Below are positions 39,258 through 49,530 of a DNA stretch of 64,000 nucleotides, piece after piece. Numbering within the stretch: the first letter of the stretch is position 1; every line of letters starts with the position of its first letter. The notes below the pieces were generated by a model. It had not been told where the DNA came from and ran no database searches. It worked only from the letters and a program-made list of their open reading frames with translations. The translations under genes and the position numbers were made by a program. Source of the DNA: Cladorrhinum sp. PSN259 (taxonomy: Eukaryota; Ascomycota; Sordariomycetes; Sordariales; Podosporaceae); NCBI GenBank assembly GCA_033725935.1, contig MU867063.1, positions 1,173,694 through 1,237,693 of the forward strand. The letters are read 5' to 3'.

Positions 39258-42200
39258 ATGCTTCAATTGGCGAGACAGGCAAGGAGCGCACTCAAATCCC
39301 CCTTTGTCTGCCCAGCATGTCGGGTGCTGCTTGTCAGTGGCTTCGGTCCTGGTATTAGTGCTGCTCGTCTCCCAACTGCCGTCGCAAATATACGCGCAAC
39401 CCGCCACCAACTGTACTACTCCACCCAGCCTGCGAAGCCCGAGGAGCCTGAGCAAGAGACAGCATCGGAGAAGGTAGAACAAGTGGAGGAAGCCAAGGGC
39501 AAAAAGGCCAAGAAGGGAAAGCAACCAAAGATACCCAAGGAGAAGAAGGAGAAGAAGGTCAAGGGAAAGAAGACCAAAGAGGTCAAGGAGGCCAAGCCAG
39601 CTCCAGAACCGAAAAAACAATCCCCACCAACGAGTTCTAAGAAGAAGAAGACACCCGTCCCGCCATCAGAGACAGAAAAACTTGAGTTATGGAAACAGAC
39701 TCTCGACGTGTTGAAAGAAATCAAGGAAGGGACTGTCGCATCAATACCTGCCGGTGTTACTGCGGGGCTTGCCGAGTCTACATTGGAGGCGAAGAAGCAA
39801 CCCAAGAATGTGGTTGGTGAAGATGCAGGCCCAGCAAGATCTCCAGACAAACTGCTAGCCGGAGCATTGACAGTCTTGAAGCGGGTTTTGAAACAAGAGG
39901 CAGCCCCGGCAAAAGTAGCATCAAGGGCTGCAGCCAGGAAGAAGGCAGCAGAAGCTGCCAAAGCTGCCAAAGCCGCAGCACCAAAGATTTTTGGAAAGGT
40001 AAAAAGTCCTGCGAAGAAGGCTTCCGCTAGATCAACGAAGGCGTCTGCGTCAAAAGCAACCAAAAAAGGGGAAGAGGGCGAAGATGAGGAGCATAAACTT
40101 ATACTGCCTCTGGCTCCCAAGGGGTCTGCTTCCAAGAAGACACGAGGATCCTTCGTCATATCGAGCGTGAACCCTGATGACCTCATTATGCGCGCCATCA
40201 GCAAACCACAGCCTCCCGTTCCAGGCTTAGCCTACGGCCTAGACCGGGTGCTGTTCAACCCAGGAGTCTATCATCTACAGGACCCACGGTCTCGCGTCTA
40301 CAATTTCGACCCCTACCTCGGCCGCATTATGCCCATTGAAGAGTTCGACTTCCAGGCCATCAAAACATATGTCACGTCTTCGAAGGATACCACTCTCATT
40401 AAGGCAGCTGCGCAGTATCACAAAAAGTATACGGGTTCGACGTCGAGTATGACATCCACCCTGGCGCACTTTCACTTTCTCCTGTCATCATGGCGTCCCA
40501 TCAATGCCGAAATGATGTCGCGGAGCTTCCAGGTAGAGTCTGACCAGTTCACCCGCATCATGAAAGCTCCTGCCGCCACATTCTTGCACTGGAGAGACGG
40601 TACCTACGCAATCGATGCCGACAAGCAGTTTGATACGGCAAATGTTCTCAGCATGCTTGGCAAGTCGATGGAAAAACTTCTTACCTTGCCTAAGGAGCAT
40701 TTCGAACTGTACCGCAAGTCAAAGTCAGATCAACTGAGCGACGAGGAACGGAACGGACCCGAGGCCTATCACTACACCACCCTTGGCGACTTCATGATGC
40801 GTTCTCAGCTTGATGCCTTTGACCCAAGAGTTCCCGGCAGTGGCATGTTTGATCTGAAGACCAGGGCTGTCATCTCGATCCGCATGGATGCCCAGGGATA
40901 CGAGAAGGGCTTGGGCTATGAAATCCGAAGGCGCCATGGTCAATGGCAGTCTTTCGAGCGCGAATACTACGACATGATTCGATCTGCCTTCTTGAAGTAT
41001 TCGCTCCAGGTCCGCATGGGCCGCATGGACGGCATCTTTGTCGCATTTCACAACACGGAGCGTATCTTTGGCTTCCAGTACATTCCCCTTCCCGAGATGG
41101 ACCTGGCAATTCATGGAACCTCAGACTTGACCCTCGGCGGCCGCGAATTCAAGCTGAGCATCCATCTTCTCAACAAGGTGCTGGACAAGGCGACCAAGAA
41201 ATTCCCCGAACAGACGCTGCGCCTCCACTTTGAGACCAGGCCCGGAGATCCTCCTTTCATGTACATCTTCGCCAAGCCTGTCACTCCGGAAGAAATCCAC
41301 AAGATCCAGGGAGCTAGCGCCGCTCGGATTGAGGAATTTGAGCGCAAGATGATGGGCATTGAAAAGGAGCAAGGCAATGAAGTTGAAGATTCCGAGCTTA
41401 TTGCCGAGGAAGAGGACGGCCTAGAGGAGATTGTTGACATTCCCGATCGGGACGATGGAGACACAAGTCTTGATGTTTGGGAGGATGCAATGCTCAAGGT
41501 GGAAGATGCGCTTGAAAATGAAGAGCAGGGCGTGACAGCGATCCGAGAAGCTATTCAAGAGGCTCTGCTGCATAGTGGGCTCATCGGGAAGCATTCACCC
41601 GAAGAAACAGAACCCTATGTTGATGCTTTGCTGACGGCAATGACGAGCGAGGCTCAAAACCAGCCTAGCAAGTCGTCTGCCTCGGATGATGTTATCGAGG
41701 AATCTGATGAGGTCAATTCGTTAGATTCTGTCGAGTCTGCAGCCGATTCCGATGGAGAGGTGGTTGAGGCTGAGATTGTTTACGAGGATGAGGAGGTGGA
41801 TGTGGAAATGACCAACGATCCCTCTTCTCCAAAGGAGCAGCAGTCCTTGAAGGACTTGATTGAGAGATTGGCAAACCAGGTTCGGCAACAAAAGGAGACA
41901 AGGGTCAGAGCCGAGACTCTCAAGCTCCGAGACTTTGAAAGAATCCTTTCGGAACTGGTTACCAAATCCCAAGAACTGGGCCAGCTGGAAGAAGAGAAAG
42001 CATCGGAAGTTGTCGAGGCAGTCTCTTCATCTGTTGATGAAATCGTAGATGCCGAGGCACAAGAAACCCAAGATCCTGAAGCCTCGACATCCGCAGCAAC
42101 AGAGGGAGAGCCCTCCGAGTCTGATGAAATCGTCGAGTCAGAGCAGCCGGCCACTGTTGACGAGGAAACGGATGGTGTCTACGGCGTCATCCTGACCGTA

Positions 42201-42821
42201 AGGAACAAGGTGAATGGCAAATATGTGGAGCGCCCTGAGGATTTGAAGGAGGGTCATAGCTGGGATGTCGAGTACGCCATGGAGGAGATTGAGGGTGAGC
42301 GCGCTGAGAAGATCTACAAGATGGTCCTTGCTCGCAGACAGAAGGTGCTCGACAATGATAGTGAGAAGAGAGACACTGCATGGGCCACAATGTTCCAAGG
42401 CAAGCTAGCCAAGTACAGCAATCAAGGCCGCCGCTTCCGCAAGACGGAAACGCAGAATTTCCGAACCAGACCGGTTCACGTGTACGGCCAGCCAAAGCCG
42501 TTTGTCTGGTCTTCTGTCTTTGATAGGAACGGCAACGCGCTGGAGTCCTCCGATTACAAGCCCTGGGTGCCTTCAAAGGCAATCTTGGAAAAGTACAAGA
42601 CCAACACTGACAAGTTGAATTGGTTGGAGTCTTTGATTCATAAGAAGGACGCTTCTACAGCTGAAGGGGAGTCGGCCGCAAACGTCGAGGGGGTCGCAGA
42701 GGATGATGAGGGTGTGGCGGTTGAAGAACATTCCGAGATCTTTGACGAGGACTCCGAGGTCGACATTGACATTGACGAAGATGTCGAGGATGCCCACGAG
42801 GAGAAGGAAAATGATAAATAA
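39258..42821 (+). CDS. PET127: Pet127-like mitochondrial RNA-processing nuclease
   Basis: A single-exon frame of 1187 residues. The N-terminus (MLQLARQARSALKS, later RHQLYYSTQ) is Arg-rich, free of acidic residues and ends in a typical matrix-cleavage context, so mitochondrial import is expected. Residues 60-270 are Lys/Ala/Glu-rich and low complexity. The Pet127 core runs from about 305 to 685, including AYGLDRVLFNPGVYHLQDP and LGYEIRRRHGQWQSFEREYYD. The FDLKTR segment (D532, K534) fits the catalytic D/E-x-K of the PD-(D/E)XK nuclease superfamily to which Pet127 belongs. Yeast Pet127 works on 5' processing and turnover of mitochondrial RNAs. The C-terminal 500 residues are mostly acidic, but residues 973-1135 form a second, folded-looking block (FQGKLAKYSNQGRRFRKTE and others). 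The tail is Asp/Glu-rich. The core family is clear; the C-terminal block is of unknown role. The gene converges on the rhomboid gene. Confidence 0.93.
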   Translation: MLQLARQARSALKSPFVCPACRVLLVSGFGPGISAARLPTAVANIRATRHQLYYSTQPAKPEEPEQETASEKVEQVEEAKGKKAKKGKQPKIPKEKKEKKVKGKKTKEVKEAKPAPEPKKQSPPTSSKKKKTPVPPSETEKLELWKQTLDVLKEIKEGTVASIPAGVTAGLAESTLEAKKQPKNVVGEDAGPARSPDKLLAGALTVLKRVLKQEAAPAKVASRAAARKKAAEAAKAAKAAAPKIFGKVKSPAKKASARSTKASASKATKKGEEGEDEEHKLILPLAPKGSASKKTRGSFVISSVNPDDLIMRAISKPQPPVPGLAYGLDRVLFNPGVYHLQDPRSRVYNFDPYLGRIMPIEEFDFQAIKTYVTSSKDTTLIKAAAQYHKKYTGSTSSMTSTLAHFHFLLSSWRPINAEMMSRSFQVESDQFTRIMKAPAATFLHWRDGTYAIDADKQFDTANVLSMLGKSMEKLLTLPKEHFELYRKSKSDQLSDEERNGPEAYHYTTLGDFMMRSQLDAFDPRVPGSGMFDLKTRAVISIRMDAQGYEKGLGYEIRRRHGQWQSFEREYYDMIRSAFLKYSLQVRMGRMDGIFVAFHNTERIFGFQYIPLPEMDLAIHGTSDLTLGGREFKLSIHLLNKVLDKATKKFPEQTLRLHFETRPGDPPFMYIFAKPVTPEEIHKIQGASAARIEEFERKMMGIEKEQGNEVEDSELIAEEEDGLEEIVDIPDRDDGDTSLDVWEDAMLKVEDALENEEQGVTAIREAIQEALLHSGLIGKHSPEETEPYVDALLTAMTSEAQNQPSKSSASDDVIEESDEVNSLDSVESAADSDGEVVEAEIVYEDEEVDVEMTNDPSSPKEQQSLKDLIERLANQVRQQKETRVRAETLKLRDFERILSELVTKSQELGQLEEEKASEVVEAVSSSVDEIVDAEAQETQDPEASTSAATEGEPSESDEIVESEQPATVDEETDGVYGVILTVRNKVNGKYVERPEDLKEGHSWDVEYAMEEIEGERAEKIYKMVLARRQKVLDNDSEKRDTAWATMFQGKLAKYSNQGRRFRKTETQNFRTRPVHVYGQPKPFVWSSVFDRNGNALESSDYKPWVPSKAILEKYKTNTDKLNWLESLIHKKDASTAEGESAANVEGVAEDDEGVAVEEHSEIFDEDSEVDIDIDEDVEDAHEEKENDK

Positions 42822-44025
42822 GGGGCGTTCAGGTATAATTAAAAGGTCTAGAGGACCATACATACACATGTACATAAAGGGAGCCCAGTGGGCTGGAACT
42901 CCCTCTGTAACAACAACAACTATATGTATAGAAAGCAACTGTATAGAATCTCACTCGAGCGGACATGAAAGTCTATCTCCGCTATAGAAAAAAAAAATAG
43001 GAACCAATGCATTCCAAAGCACGCCAAGGCAGCATACGATCATGGTAGGAGTGATCATGACGGGCATCAAACGGTTCAAACATGACTTTGCCTCCTTGAA
43101 CCACACAAATTTTACCACATCCCATCCAACAACCTATTTATCTATACCTCATTCATTCAAATATGTTTTTATCACTCTCCCTCACTTTCTACACCAGATA
43201 CCCTTTTCCCTAACCGGTTACCATCAGAAACTATCTACATACTAGGTAGCAATCGCCCTAAACATACATGTATGTACATAATAGCCACCAACCCCCCCCC
43301 ACCACCACACCACAACCAATCCACCCAAACAACCAACCGTTCAGAATAATCATCAGGTTAGGTAAAACCCATTTATCCCACGCAGCCACCACGCATACAT
43401 GTCGTACAGCCAAACCAGACAAACCCAACCGACATTATCAAGTAACCAACAAACGCACAAGATCCCACAAACACCTACCTTGCCGTAATACCCCCTTTCC
43501 ACGCCACTCAGCTACATACAGAAACTCGTGTTTTACAACACAACCTCCACCCTCCTTTCACCATTTAGCCAGACCGGTCTCCGAAATATGGACGATTTTA
43601 GAGAACTGAAAAGCTTAAGAATACTTCAACCTCGTGTAAAGTAGGCGCGTTATAATAGCGTTTTAGCTAAGTATATTCTGATAATTTTTATGCATCCATT
43701 TTTCCAAAAATTATTCTCAAACCCAACATTTTAATCCAATAAAAAACAAACCGGTTCAAGTCTTGCTCCTTGAATACAGATCCGAGTAGAACAAGGCAAC
43801 CCCAAGAAGCAAAAAAAACCAACCAAAAAAACCGGGGATTCATATTTTAGATCTCTCGTCTCCATGCCAAATAATAAAAACGCCGATGCTATGCATGTAA
43901 TAGAGTCCCCCCACCAAAAAAACCCCCCAAGGCTGCCTATTTATGGGCTGTGCGTGCCAAAAACTGTCCATTCATTCCTAACTCAACCTACGGCCTCTGA
44001 CTTCACCCTACCGGAAAGAATTCAC
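42822..44025. other. Convergent 3' spacer
   Basis: About 1.2 kb of AT-rich DNA with A- and C-rich stretches between two converging genes. It must contain both 3' UTRs. No gene is seen. Confidence 0.55.
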
Positions 44026-45842
44026 CTAGACTTCTTCCCACAAATGAGCCATCTGATCCAAACCTCTGAGCATCAGCTTGGTAGTTGGCTGCTGCCCCGT
44101 GGTATTCTCACTAGGCTCCGTGATTTTCAAGGTACCAATTTCGCACCAGTTTGATACATTCTGAGGAAAGGAAATGCTGTCAGCAATGAGTTCGAGAGAT
44201 TGGATCAACGAAAAAAGAATCCTAGAAAGAGAAAGGAAATGACTTACCAAGCAACTAAGATACTTGCACCAACCGCACTCTTTGCGATAAATATAAAAGT
44301 TGTTCAACAGCAAGATGAAGATGACAAAGACCAAAATGAGCGCACCAGCCCGAAGGAGCCACCAGGCCCACCACAGAGGCTTGCGTCCCTTGAAAAATCC
44401 AACAGGATTCTTCATAAACGAAGGTGGCGTCCCTTGGGTTAAAAATCCATTGCTGATCTGGGAGGAGGCGTAAGGGGCATCATCACCGATCCGTCTTCGA
44501 AGCGAATTTGGTGAATGAAGCACGCAGATTCCGAGGGCCAACCCCATCAGGAAACCACCAATGTGCGAAAAATTGTCCAGACCGGGAAGTAGACCAAGCA
44601 CGAATGAGATAACGATATCGATCAGAATGAAGGACAAGTCTTTGACTGGGCTTATACGGTCCTTCCAGGAATAGAGCAAGTCCAGAAGATTCAGCGCAAT
44701 CACACCGAATAGGGACCCCGATGCTCCAGTTGACGCAATGCCCGTGGCAGCAAAGTTACCACCCAGGACGAAGCCGAAAATTCCGGAACTCATGTAGACC
44801 AGAAAGAAGCGTATCGAGCCAATCGACCTCTCCATATCCTTGCCCATCGTCAGTTGCATCAGCAGGTTGAATCCAATGTGGATCAGTCCTGCGTGCAAGA
44901 AAATGGGGGTGATGAACCGAAACCATTGGTTAGGCTCCGGCTTCTGATGGATAGAAGCAGTCGCGTCATACTTGGGTTCTTCAACGCCTCCAAACCCGCA
45001 GAGTTGAGAAAGTGTGCATTGGTTGTCGGGGCCGGGATCATTCGTTGTCGTCCATGGACACGGCCAGTCTATTTTGCTAGTTCTGTCCTGGATCGAGACA
45101 ACATTGTGCATGCAGGGTACGTATCGTGCGCCCATGTTGATAAGGATGAACGGTGAGGGGCCAATCATGGGGTTGAATTGAGGTTTGATCATGATCGGAG
45201 TTCCGGTGGCCGTAGCTATGCAGATACCGTCAGCAAGCTACCGAGGGGCATTCGGTGTGAACTGATGCCGGACTCACCATTTTTGACAAGTTCTCCAATA
45301 AACACGGCAACCTGGACGAGGGTAAAGAAGTAAACAACAAAGGGAATCTTGTTCTTTCCTTTGTTGCCCAACATACCCAGCTCGCCAAACCGTACTAACC
45401 TCCCGCTGCGTCGTTTCGGGCCTTCTGGTTGTTGCTGTGGTGCATCGTAGACGTGGTCTTGCATTTCGATCGCGGCGTCCTTTCCCTGATACATCTTCGG
45501 CTGCTCTTGGAGGGGTATGTCATCTGCACGGTGATTGTAAGCCATCTCTTCTGAAGAAGCCCGCGACGAGGGGCGGTAGGCCGTGTCCTGCTGACTTAGT
45601 TGATTCTGGCTGGTAGAAGGACTCCTAGCTGGGTAAACGTGATCGTCGAAGACAGTCTCAAAAGGAGACGGACCCTGCCCTGGCCGATTACCCGATCCGA
45701 GGTGTTGCGAGCTGTAAGCGGGGGTTGGTGTTGAAAAGGAAGACGCGGATTGACTGCCGCCACCGTAATATGCCGTAGAGGAATAGTCATTTTTGTTTGG
45801 ATCGGACGGCGGCTTCCCGCCGTAATAGTCGTTGGCCGCCAT
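44026..45842 (-). CDS. Rhomboid intramembrane serine protease
   Basis: Exons 45842-45278, 45215-44248 and 44160-44026 encode 555 residues. The cytosolic N-terminal tail (about 1-160) is Ser/Tyr/Gly/Gln-rich and disordered. The rhomboid domain follows, with a first helix near residue 175 and a core with LHAGLIHIGFNLLMQ (the H and N of the oxyanion region), GASGSLFG with catalytic Ser354, and SHIGGFLMG with catalytic His406. A further helix (WWAWWLLRAGALILVFVIFILLLNNF) precedes a short Cys-containing tail. The Ser/His dyad is intact, so an active protease is expected. The long tail and the extra C-terminal helix fit the secretory-pathway type rather than the mitochondrial PARL type. The loop before the core has several Cys (PCMH, WPCPW, CTLSQLCG) that could form disulphides. 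Both introns join the frame exactly. The gene is divergent from the lysine-rich gene. Confidence 0.93.
44161..44247 (-). other. Intron 2 of rhomboid gene (87 bp, no in-frame stop)
   Basis: Donor GTAAGT, branch-like TGCTGAC about 20 nt before acceptor CCTCAG. Its length is a multiple of three and it contains no stop in the reading frame, so retention would insert 29 residues. Splicing is preferred because all three signals are canonical. Confidence 0.75.
45216..45277 (-). other. Intron 1 of rhomboid gene (62 bp)
   Basis: Donor GTGAGT and acceptor CTGCATAG. Phase 1 splicing creates an Ala codon and joins ELVKN to ATATGTPIMIKPQ. Confidence 0.85.
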
Positions 45843-47464
45843 GGTGTGGTGTTACTCTGCAGTGTGGTGCTCAAATCGAAAGCAGGGAAGAGGCAGGAAT
45901 AAATGCGCGGGATGGATAGCGAGAGGTTGGTGGTGGGTGCTGGTGCTGTAGTCCGGCAAGCAATGGAACCTTGAAACCCGTCCCACCCAGCAGAGCGAAA
46001 AGAGAGAGGAGTGCAGTGAATTGCTGGGTAAATCCTGAGAAATGATGAAAGTTGGAACTTTGGAAAGTATGTACCGTGGACCTTCTAACCTGACCCTTAG
46101 GAATTGGCAGGCGGGTCTGGTGCTGTTCCGGCGCCCACGGGAGCAGGGATCCCCGAGCGTTCTGGGGTGTTGCTCCCTGACGAAGCGAGTTTTCGAGATT
46201 GCGTACTGTTGCACTGTCTTTTTCCCCTGTCCACCCAAACCAACACTGTTGGGACGAAGACGTCACCACAAACGCCTCTGGCCCGATGGACTAGCAATAG
46301 CCCCCAATGTTTCTGCAGGTACAAAAAGGCAAACGCTGAGCCAGCACGCTGGGTCGTCTGAGCTGTGGAGATAGCCACAAGGATCGCGCGAAAGTCAGTT
46401 TATGGTTTTGAAGCTGTCGCTATTGATAACAATTTGTGATGTTTGAGAAAACGGAGAAGGGAAGTCTCAGCAGCCCAAATACCTCTGCAGAATGCAGCTG
46501 ATCAGACCTGCATTGCCCTGCTCACACACTCGGCCACACACGCTGACGTCTCGTCGCCAAGAAGCCAAACTGCCGGCAGTGACTGGCTTCAAGTGGTCCC
46601 AGTAATCGGAGATCGGTGGGGATACGGGCGGCTGTGTGAGCGCTACTATTTGAATGAATATATTTGATTCCTCAAGGGAGGCCGCTGGCATGTTTGCCAT
46701 TGCACAGCGTGGCTGGCATTGAAGGTTGCGTAATGTGCTTCTGTTTTTGGAACACTGCGGCTATCCTTCCCGCCAGTCAAAAGTCCGGTTTATGTCTTGT
46801 GGTTAGGTTTCATGTTGCCGGCCTGCAGATGGCATAAACAGGATAACAGAGCGAGGTTGCAACACTCTGTGATATACGAGACGGGCGAGGTAATTCCGTA
46901 TGTCGACAATCCATCTTCAGGCAAACTGATCTTTGAAAAGTGACGCACTTGTCCTACATGATGGAACAAAAAGAAAGAAGGCAGGAAAACCCTCAATGTT
47001 CCATCAAGAGGTGAAAGAGGGGGCAGAGGGGGCACATGGGACCCTTGTGCGAGGAAGCCGCAGCGGCGCAGTCGGCCACCTTTGAGAATCGGCAATCGCA
47101 AATCTGTCAGCAGTGAATCTGGGAGCAGGAGAATGCTTCTCGAAGGAGCTGGTTGTCGGCGTTGCCAAGAAGCTGGGAGGTTCCTGCCAAGCTCGGATAA
47201 GCGACCTCGATGCAGATAAGGAAATGGGCCCACATTATTTTTCCAAGTTGAAGGAAGTCGCAGCGACGAATTGACAACCACCGGCAAGCACCTTCAGGTA
47301 TTCGTCCACTTGGGAAGTTAAGGTACCGTAAACTCCGAAACGAATAGCGGTCTGTTGAGTTTCTGTGATCATTCAACCAATAATTTACTACTCCAAATTT
47401 TACTGAACTGCAACTATTCAGTCCCTCAAGCCACGTCCAAACAACCATCTCCACCACAGACACT
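45843..47464. other. Divergent promoter region, 1.6 kb
   Basis: Lies between the rhomboid gene (minus) and the lysine-rich gene (plus), so it should hold both promoters. No additional reading frame is convincing and no specific binding site is recognised. Confidence 0.5.
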
Positions 47465-48547
47465 ATGGCCAAAGTCAAAATGGACAACGCCTCCAAGGGC
47501 ATAGCCCTCAGTGTTACCATGAACACTAAAAACCGGGCGGTAAAGGGATCGAACAAGTCGACCAGAGGGATTGCTCTCGATTTCAATATGGAGAAGAAGG
47601 ACGGTAAGGGCAAAATTCTCAAGGAGGTCGCCATGGAGCCTTTCTTTGCAGCGACCGACAGCGACAAAATGCAGGCCAAGCAATGGTCTAAATCTGACGA
47701 AGCCTTCGCTATTATGGGCTCCGATGCCCCGGACGTCGAGATGGAGGACAAGTCGTCTGATTCTGATTCTGATTCTGACCCCGATGCGGAGAAGGAAACT
47801 ACCAAGGCCGAGAAACCAGATGACAGCAAGCCTGAGGCTGGAGAGGAGTCAAGCTCCGAAGAGGACTCAACCCCTGACGACGACAAGGAGATGGAAGATG
47901 CAGCCGATGACGCTACATCCAAGACGGTAACCAAAGGCCCTGCGAACAAGGAAGCGTTCCCTGAAGGACTCAACCGGAAGGCACGCCGTCGTCTCTTGCT
48001 CATAAGTCGCCAGAAGATTAAGATCATGAAGCGACTCGGCATCTCTGAGGACTCGACAGAGCCCAACGAGAAGGTTGACAAGGAACTTGAGGAGTGGACC
48101 GCCAAGTTCGATAAACTCGCCGATGTCGCCGCAGCGCGCAGAACGTTGAAGGTCAGAAACAGAGAAGCCAATAAGCTACCAGGCGATGAGAAAGAGGCAG
48201 CTCTGGACGCCATCGTTGAGGAGAAGAGAGCATTGGCCAAAGCAAGCGCTGGGCTTAAGACTAAGGAGAAGAAGCGTAGGGAGAAGAAGTTAGCCAAGGA
48301 AGTCCCAGCTAAGGGCAAGCAGGACAAGAAGTCTAAGGCGACGGAGAAGACTGAGAAAACTGAGAAGTCCGAGAAGGCAGACAAGTCAACGGCAGAGAAG
48401 TCTAAGAGGACCGACGAGACCAAGGCGGATGAGAAACCTAGAAATGAGGCCAAGCCTAAGGCAGAGGCCACGGCCAAGGCAGACGACTCCACAAAGAAAT
48501 CCAAGAAGAAGAAGAACAAGAAGAACAAGGGCAACAAGGCCGAGTAA
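47465..48547 (+). CDS. Highly charged Lys/Glu/Asp-rich protein, 360 aa, unknown
   Basis: A single exon starting at ATG 47465. The N-terminal 95 residues (MAKVKMDNASKGIALSVTMN, ending near EVEMED) look conserved. Residues 95-150 are acidic (Asp/Ser/Glu runs, SDSDSDSDPD). A basic patch follows (GLNRKARRRLLLISRQKIKIMKRLGI, residues 168-195), then a helical Glu/Lys segment, and a tail of repeated Lys-Glu-Lys-Ser units ending in KKSKKKKNKKNKGNKAE. This pattern, acidic blocks plus polybasic tail, is common in nucleolar, ribosome-biogenesis and chromatin-associated proteins, so a nuclear or nucleolar location is inferred. There is no recognised domain. The opposite strand is also open over the whole gene, a by-product of AAG/GAG-rich codons. 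The 3' end faces the small membrane-protein gene 338 bp away. Confidence 0.8.
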   Translation: MAKVKMDNASKGIALSVTMNTKNRAVKGSNKSTRGIALDFNMEKKDGKGKILKEVAMEPFFAATDSDKMQAKQWSKSDEAFAIMGSDAPDVEMEDKSSDSDSDSDPDAEKETTKAEKPDDSKPEAGEESSSEEDSTPDDDKEMEDAADDATSKTVTKGPANKEAFPEGLNRKARRRLLLISRQKIKIMKRLGISEDSTEPNEKVDKELEEWTAKFDKLADVAAARRTLKVRNREANKLPGDEKEAALDAIVEEKRALAKASAGLKTKEKKRREKKLAKEVPAKGKQDKKSKATEKTEKTEKSEKADKSTAEKSKRTDETKADEKPRNEAKPKAEATAKADDSTKKSKKKKNKKNKGNKAE

Positions 48548-48885
48548 ACGATGACGAGGCCAATAGCACCAGCTTTGGAAGGATTATGTATACAGAGTCA
48601 ACAAAACTGTTATTTTCTTGCGGAAGCAAGCTCACAGAGGAGTTCAGATTAGCTACTCTCTGTACAATACATTGATGAAGCCGTGGCATATCGTCACCGG
48701 AAAAAAGACTGTAATGAATATTTTGGGGGCAAATACATAGAAGAAAAATCCCATGGGTATAGTCAAACTCTTAGTCTTACATCGTCCAAAAACTATCACA
48801 CAATTTTTTTTGGTCTGTTCCCTCTGCCTCCACCCCCTTCCTGTTTTTTATTATTTTTATATATTGTTTTTTTTTACTCCTTATT
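48548..48885. other. Short convergent 3' spacer
   Basis: The 338 bp hold the 3' UTRs of two converging genes and include T-rich tracts near 48810 and 48860. No gene is seen. Confidence 0.55.
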
Positions 48886-49530
48886 TTAACTCTGCTTCTT
48901 ATCATCATCGACACCCTTGTTCTTATTTTCCTTTTCCCCGCCCCGACCAAAAACATCCAAGACCTGATCCCAAATCAGATCCCCGTACCCCTTCCCACTC
49001 TCCAAGGCCTTTCGTTCTTCTTCCATCCGCTTCTGCTGCCACCCTTCTTTCTCTTCTCCCATCCAGAGCTTTTTCAGTCCGCTCGCAGCTTTTTCCTCCT
49101 TTTCCTTGCACGCCAGCCCCGCGGCCTCGGCCCTCCTCTTCCGCTCGGCCCTCATCAGCTCCCTGTTGCGCAGGGCCTGCTCCGGCAGGGAATTGTCAAA
49201 GACTTTGCCCAGTATCAGGTCCCACCGCTCGTTGGAGCGCTGGTAGATTGACTTGCCCGTGTAGTCGTAGGCTAATTGGGACGCGGCCATGAAGGTGCCG
49301 AGGGAGACGCCTGCGTTTGTGAAGGCCCTGTACGAGCGGGCTCTTCCCGGCGGGGAAGGCAAGAAGACGTAGATGGGGCCGAGGATCGCGGAGGCTATGC
49401 ATGCGTAGTGGAATACTGGGTGGGTGCCGTTCCATTTTGGCGGTTCTGCTGTTTGCGACGACGAGGAGGAGGAGGATGAGGAGGATGAGGAGGGTGGGTT
49501 GGTTGGTGGTTGAGAAGCGCCGGACGACAT
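48886..49530 (-). CDS. Small two-helix membrane protein, 214 aa, unknown
   Basis: A single exon. ATG 49530 (MSSGASQPP) is taken as start; the frame is open further upstream, but that part reads like leader (poly-G, repeats). Residues 14-25 are a run of twelve serines. Two hydrophobic helices follow at about 40-57 (FHYACIASAILGPIYVFL) and 70-90 (FTNAGVSLGTFMAASQLAY), separated by a basic loop PPGRARSYR. The remainder is soluble, charged and helical, with a conserved-looking end ESGKGYGDLIWDQVLDVFG. There is no catalytic Ser or His of a rhomboid, so any rhomboid label would be unsupported. Small two-pass proteins of this kind often sit in mitochondrial or ER membranes, but I cannot assign a compartment. 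It lies downstream of SCC4 on the same strand. Confidence 0.78.
   Translation of the reverse strand: MSSGASQPPTNPPSSSSSSSSSSSSQTAEPPKWNGTHPVFHYACIASAILGPIYVFLPSPPGRARSYRAFTNAGVSLGTFMAASQLAYDYTGKSIYQRSNERWDLILGKVFDNSLPEQALRNRELMRAERKRRAEAAGLACKEKEEKAASGLKKLWMGEEKEGWQQKRMEEERKALESGKGYGDLIWDQVLDVFGRGGEKENKNKGVDDDKKQS

Noticed and set aside
39416..40204. 262-codon frame antisense to the PET127 N-terminal region
   Set aside because: Same effect: low-complexity Lys/Ala/Glu coding sequence leaves the opposite strand open.
47107..48537. 476-codon frame antisense to the lysine-rich gene
   Set aside because: It is the shadow of AAG/GAG-rich codons, which read as Leu/Ser on the other strand. The plus-strand frame has the coherent protein features.
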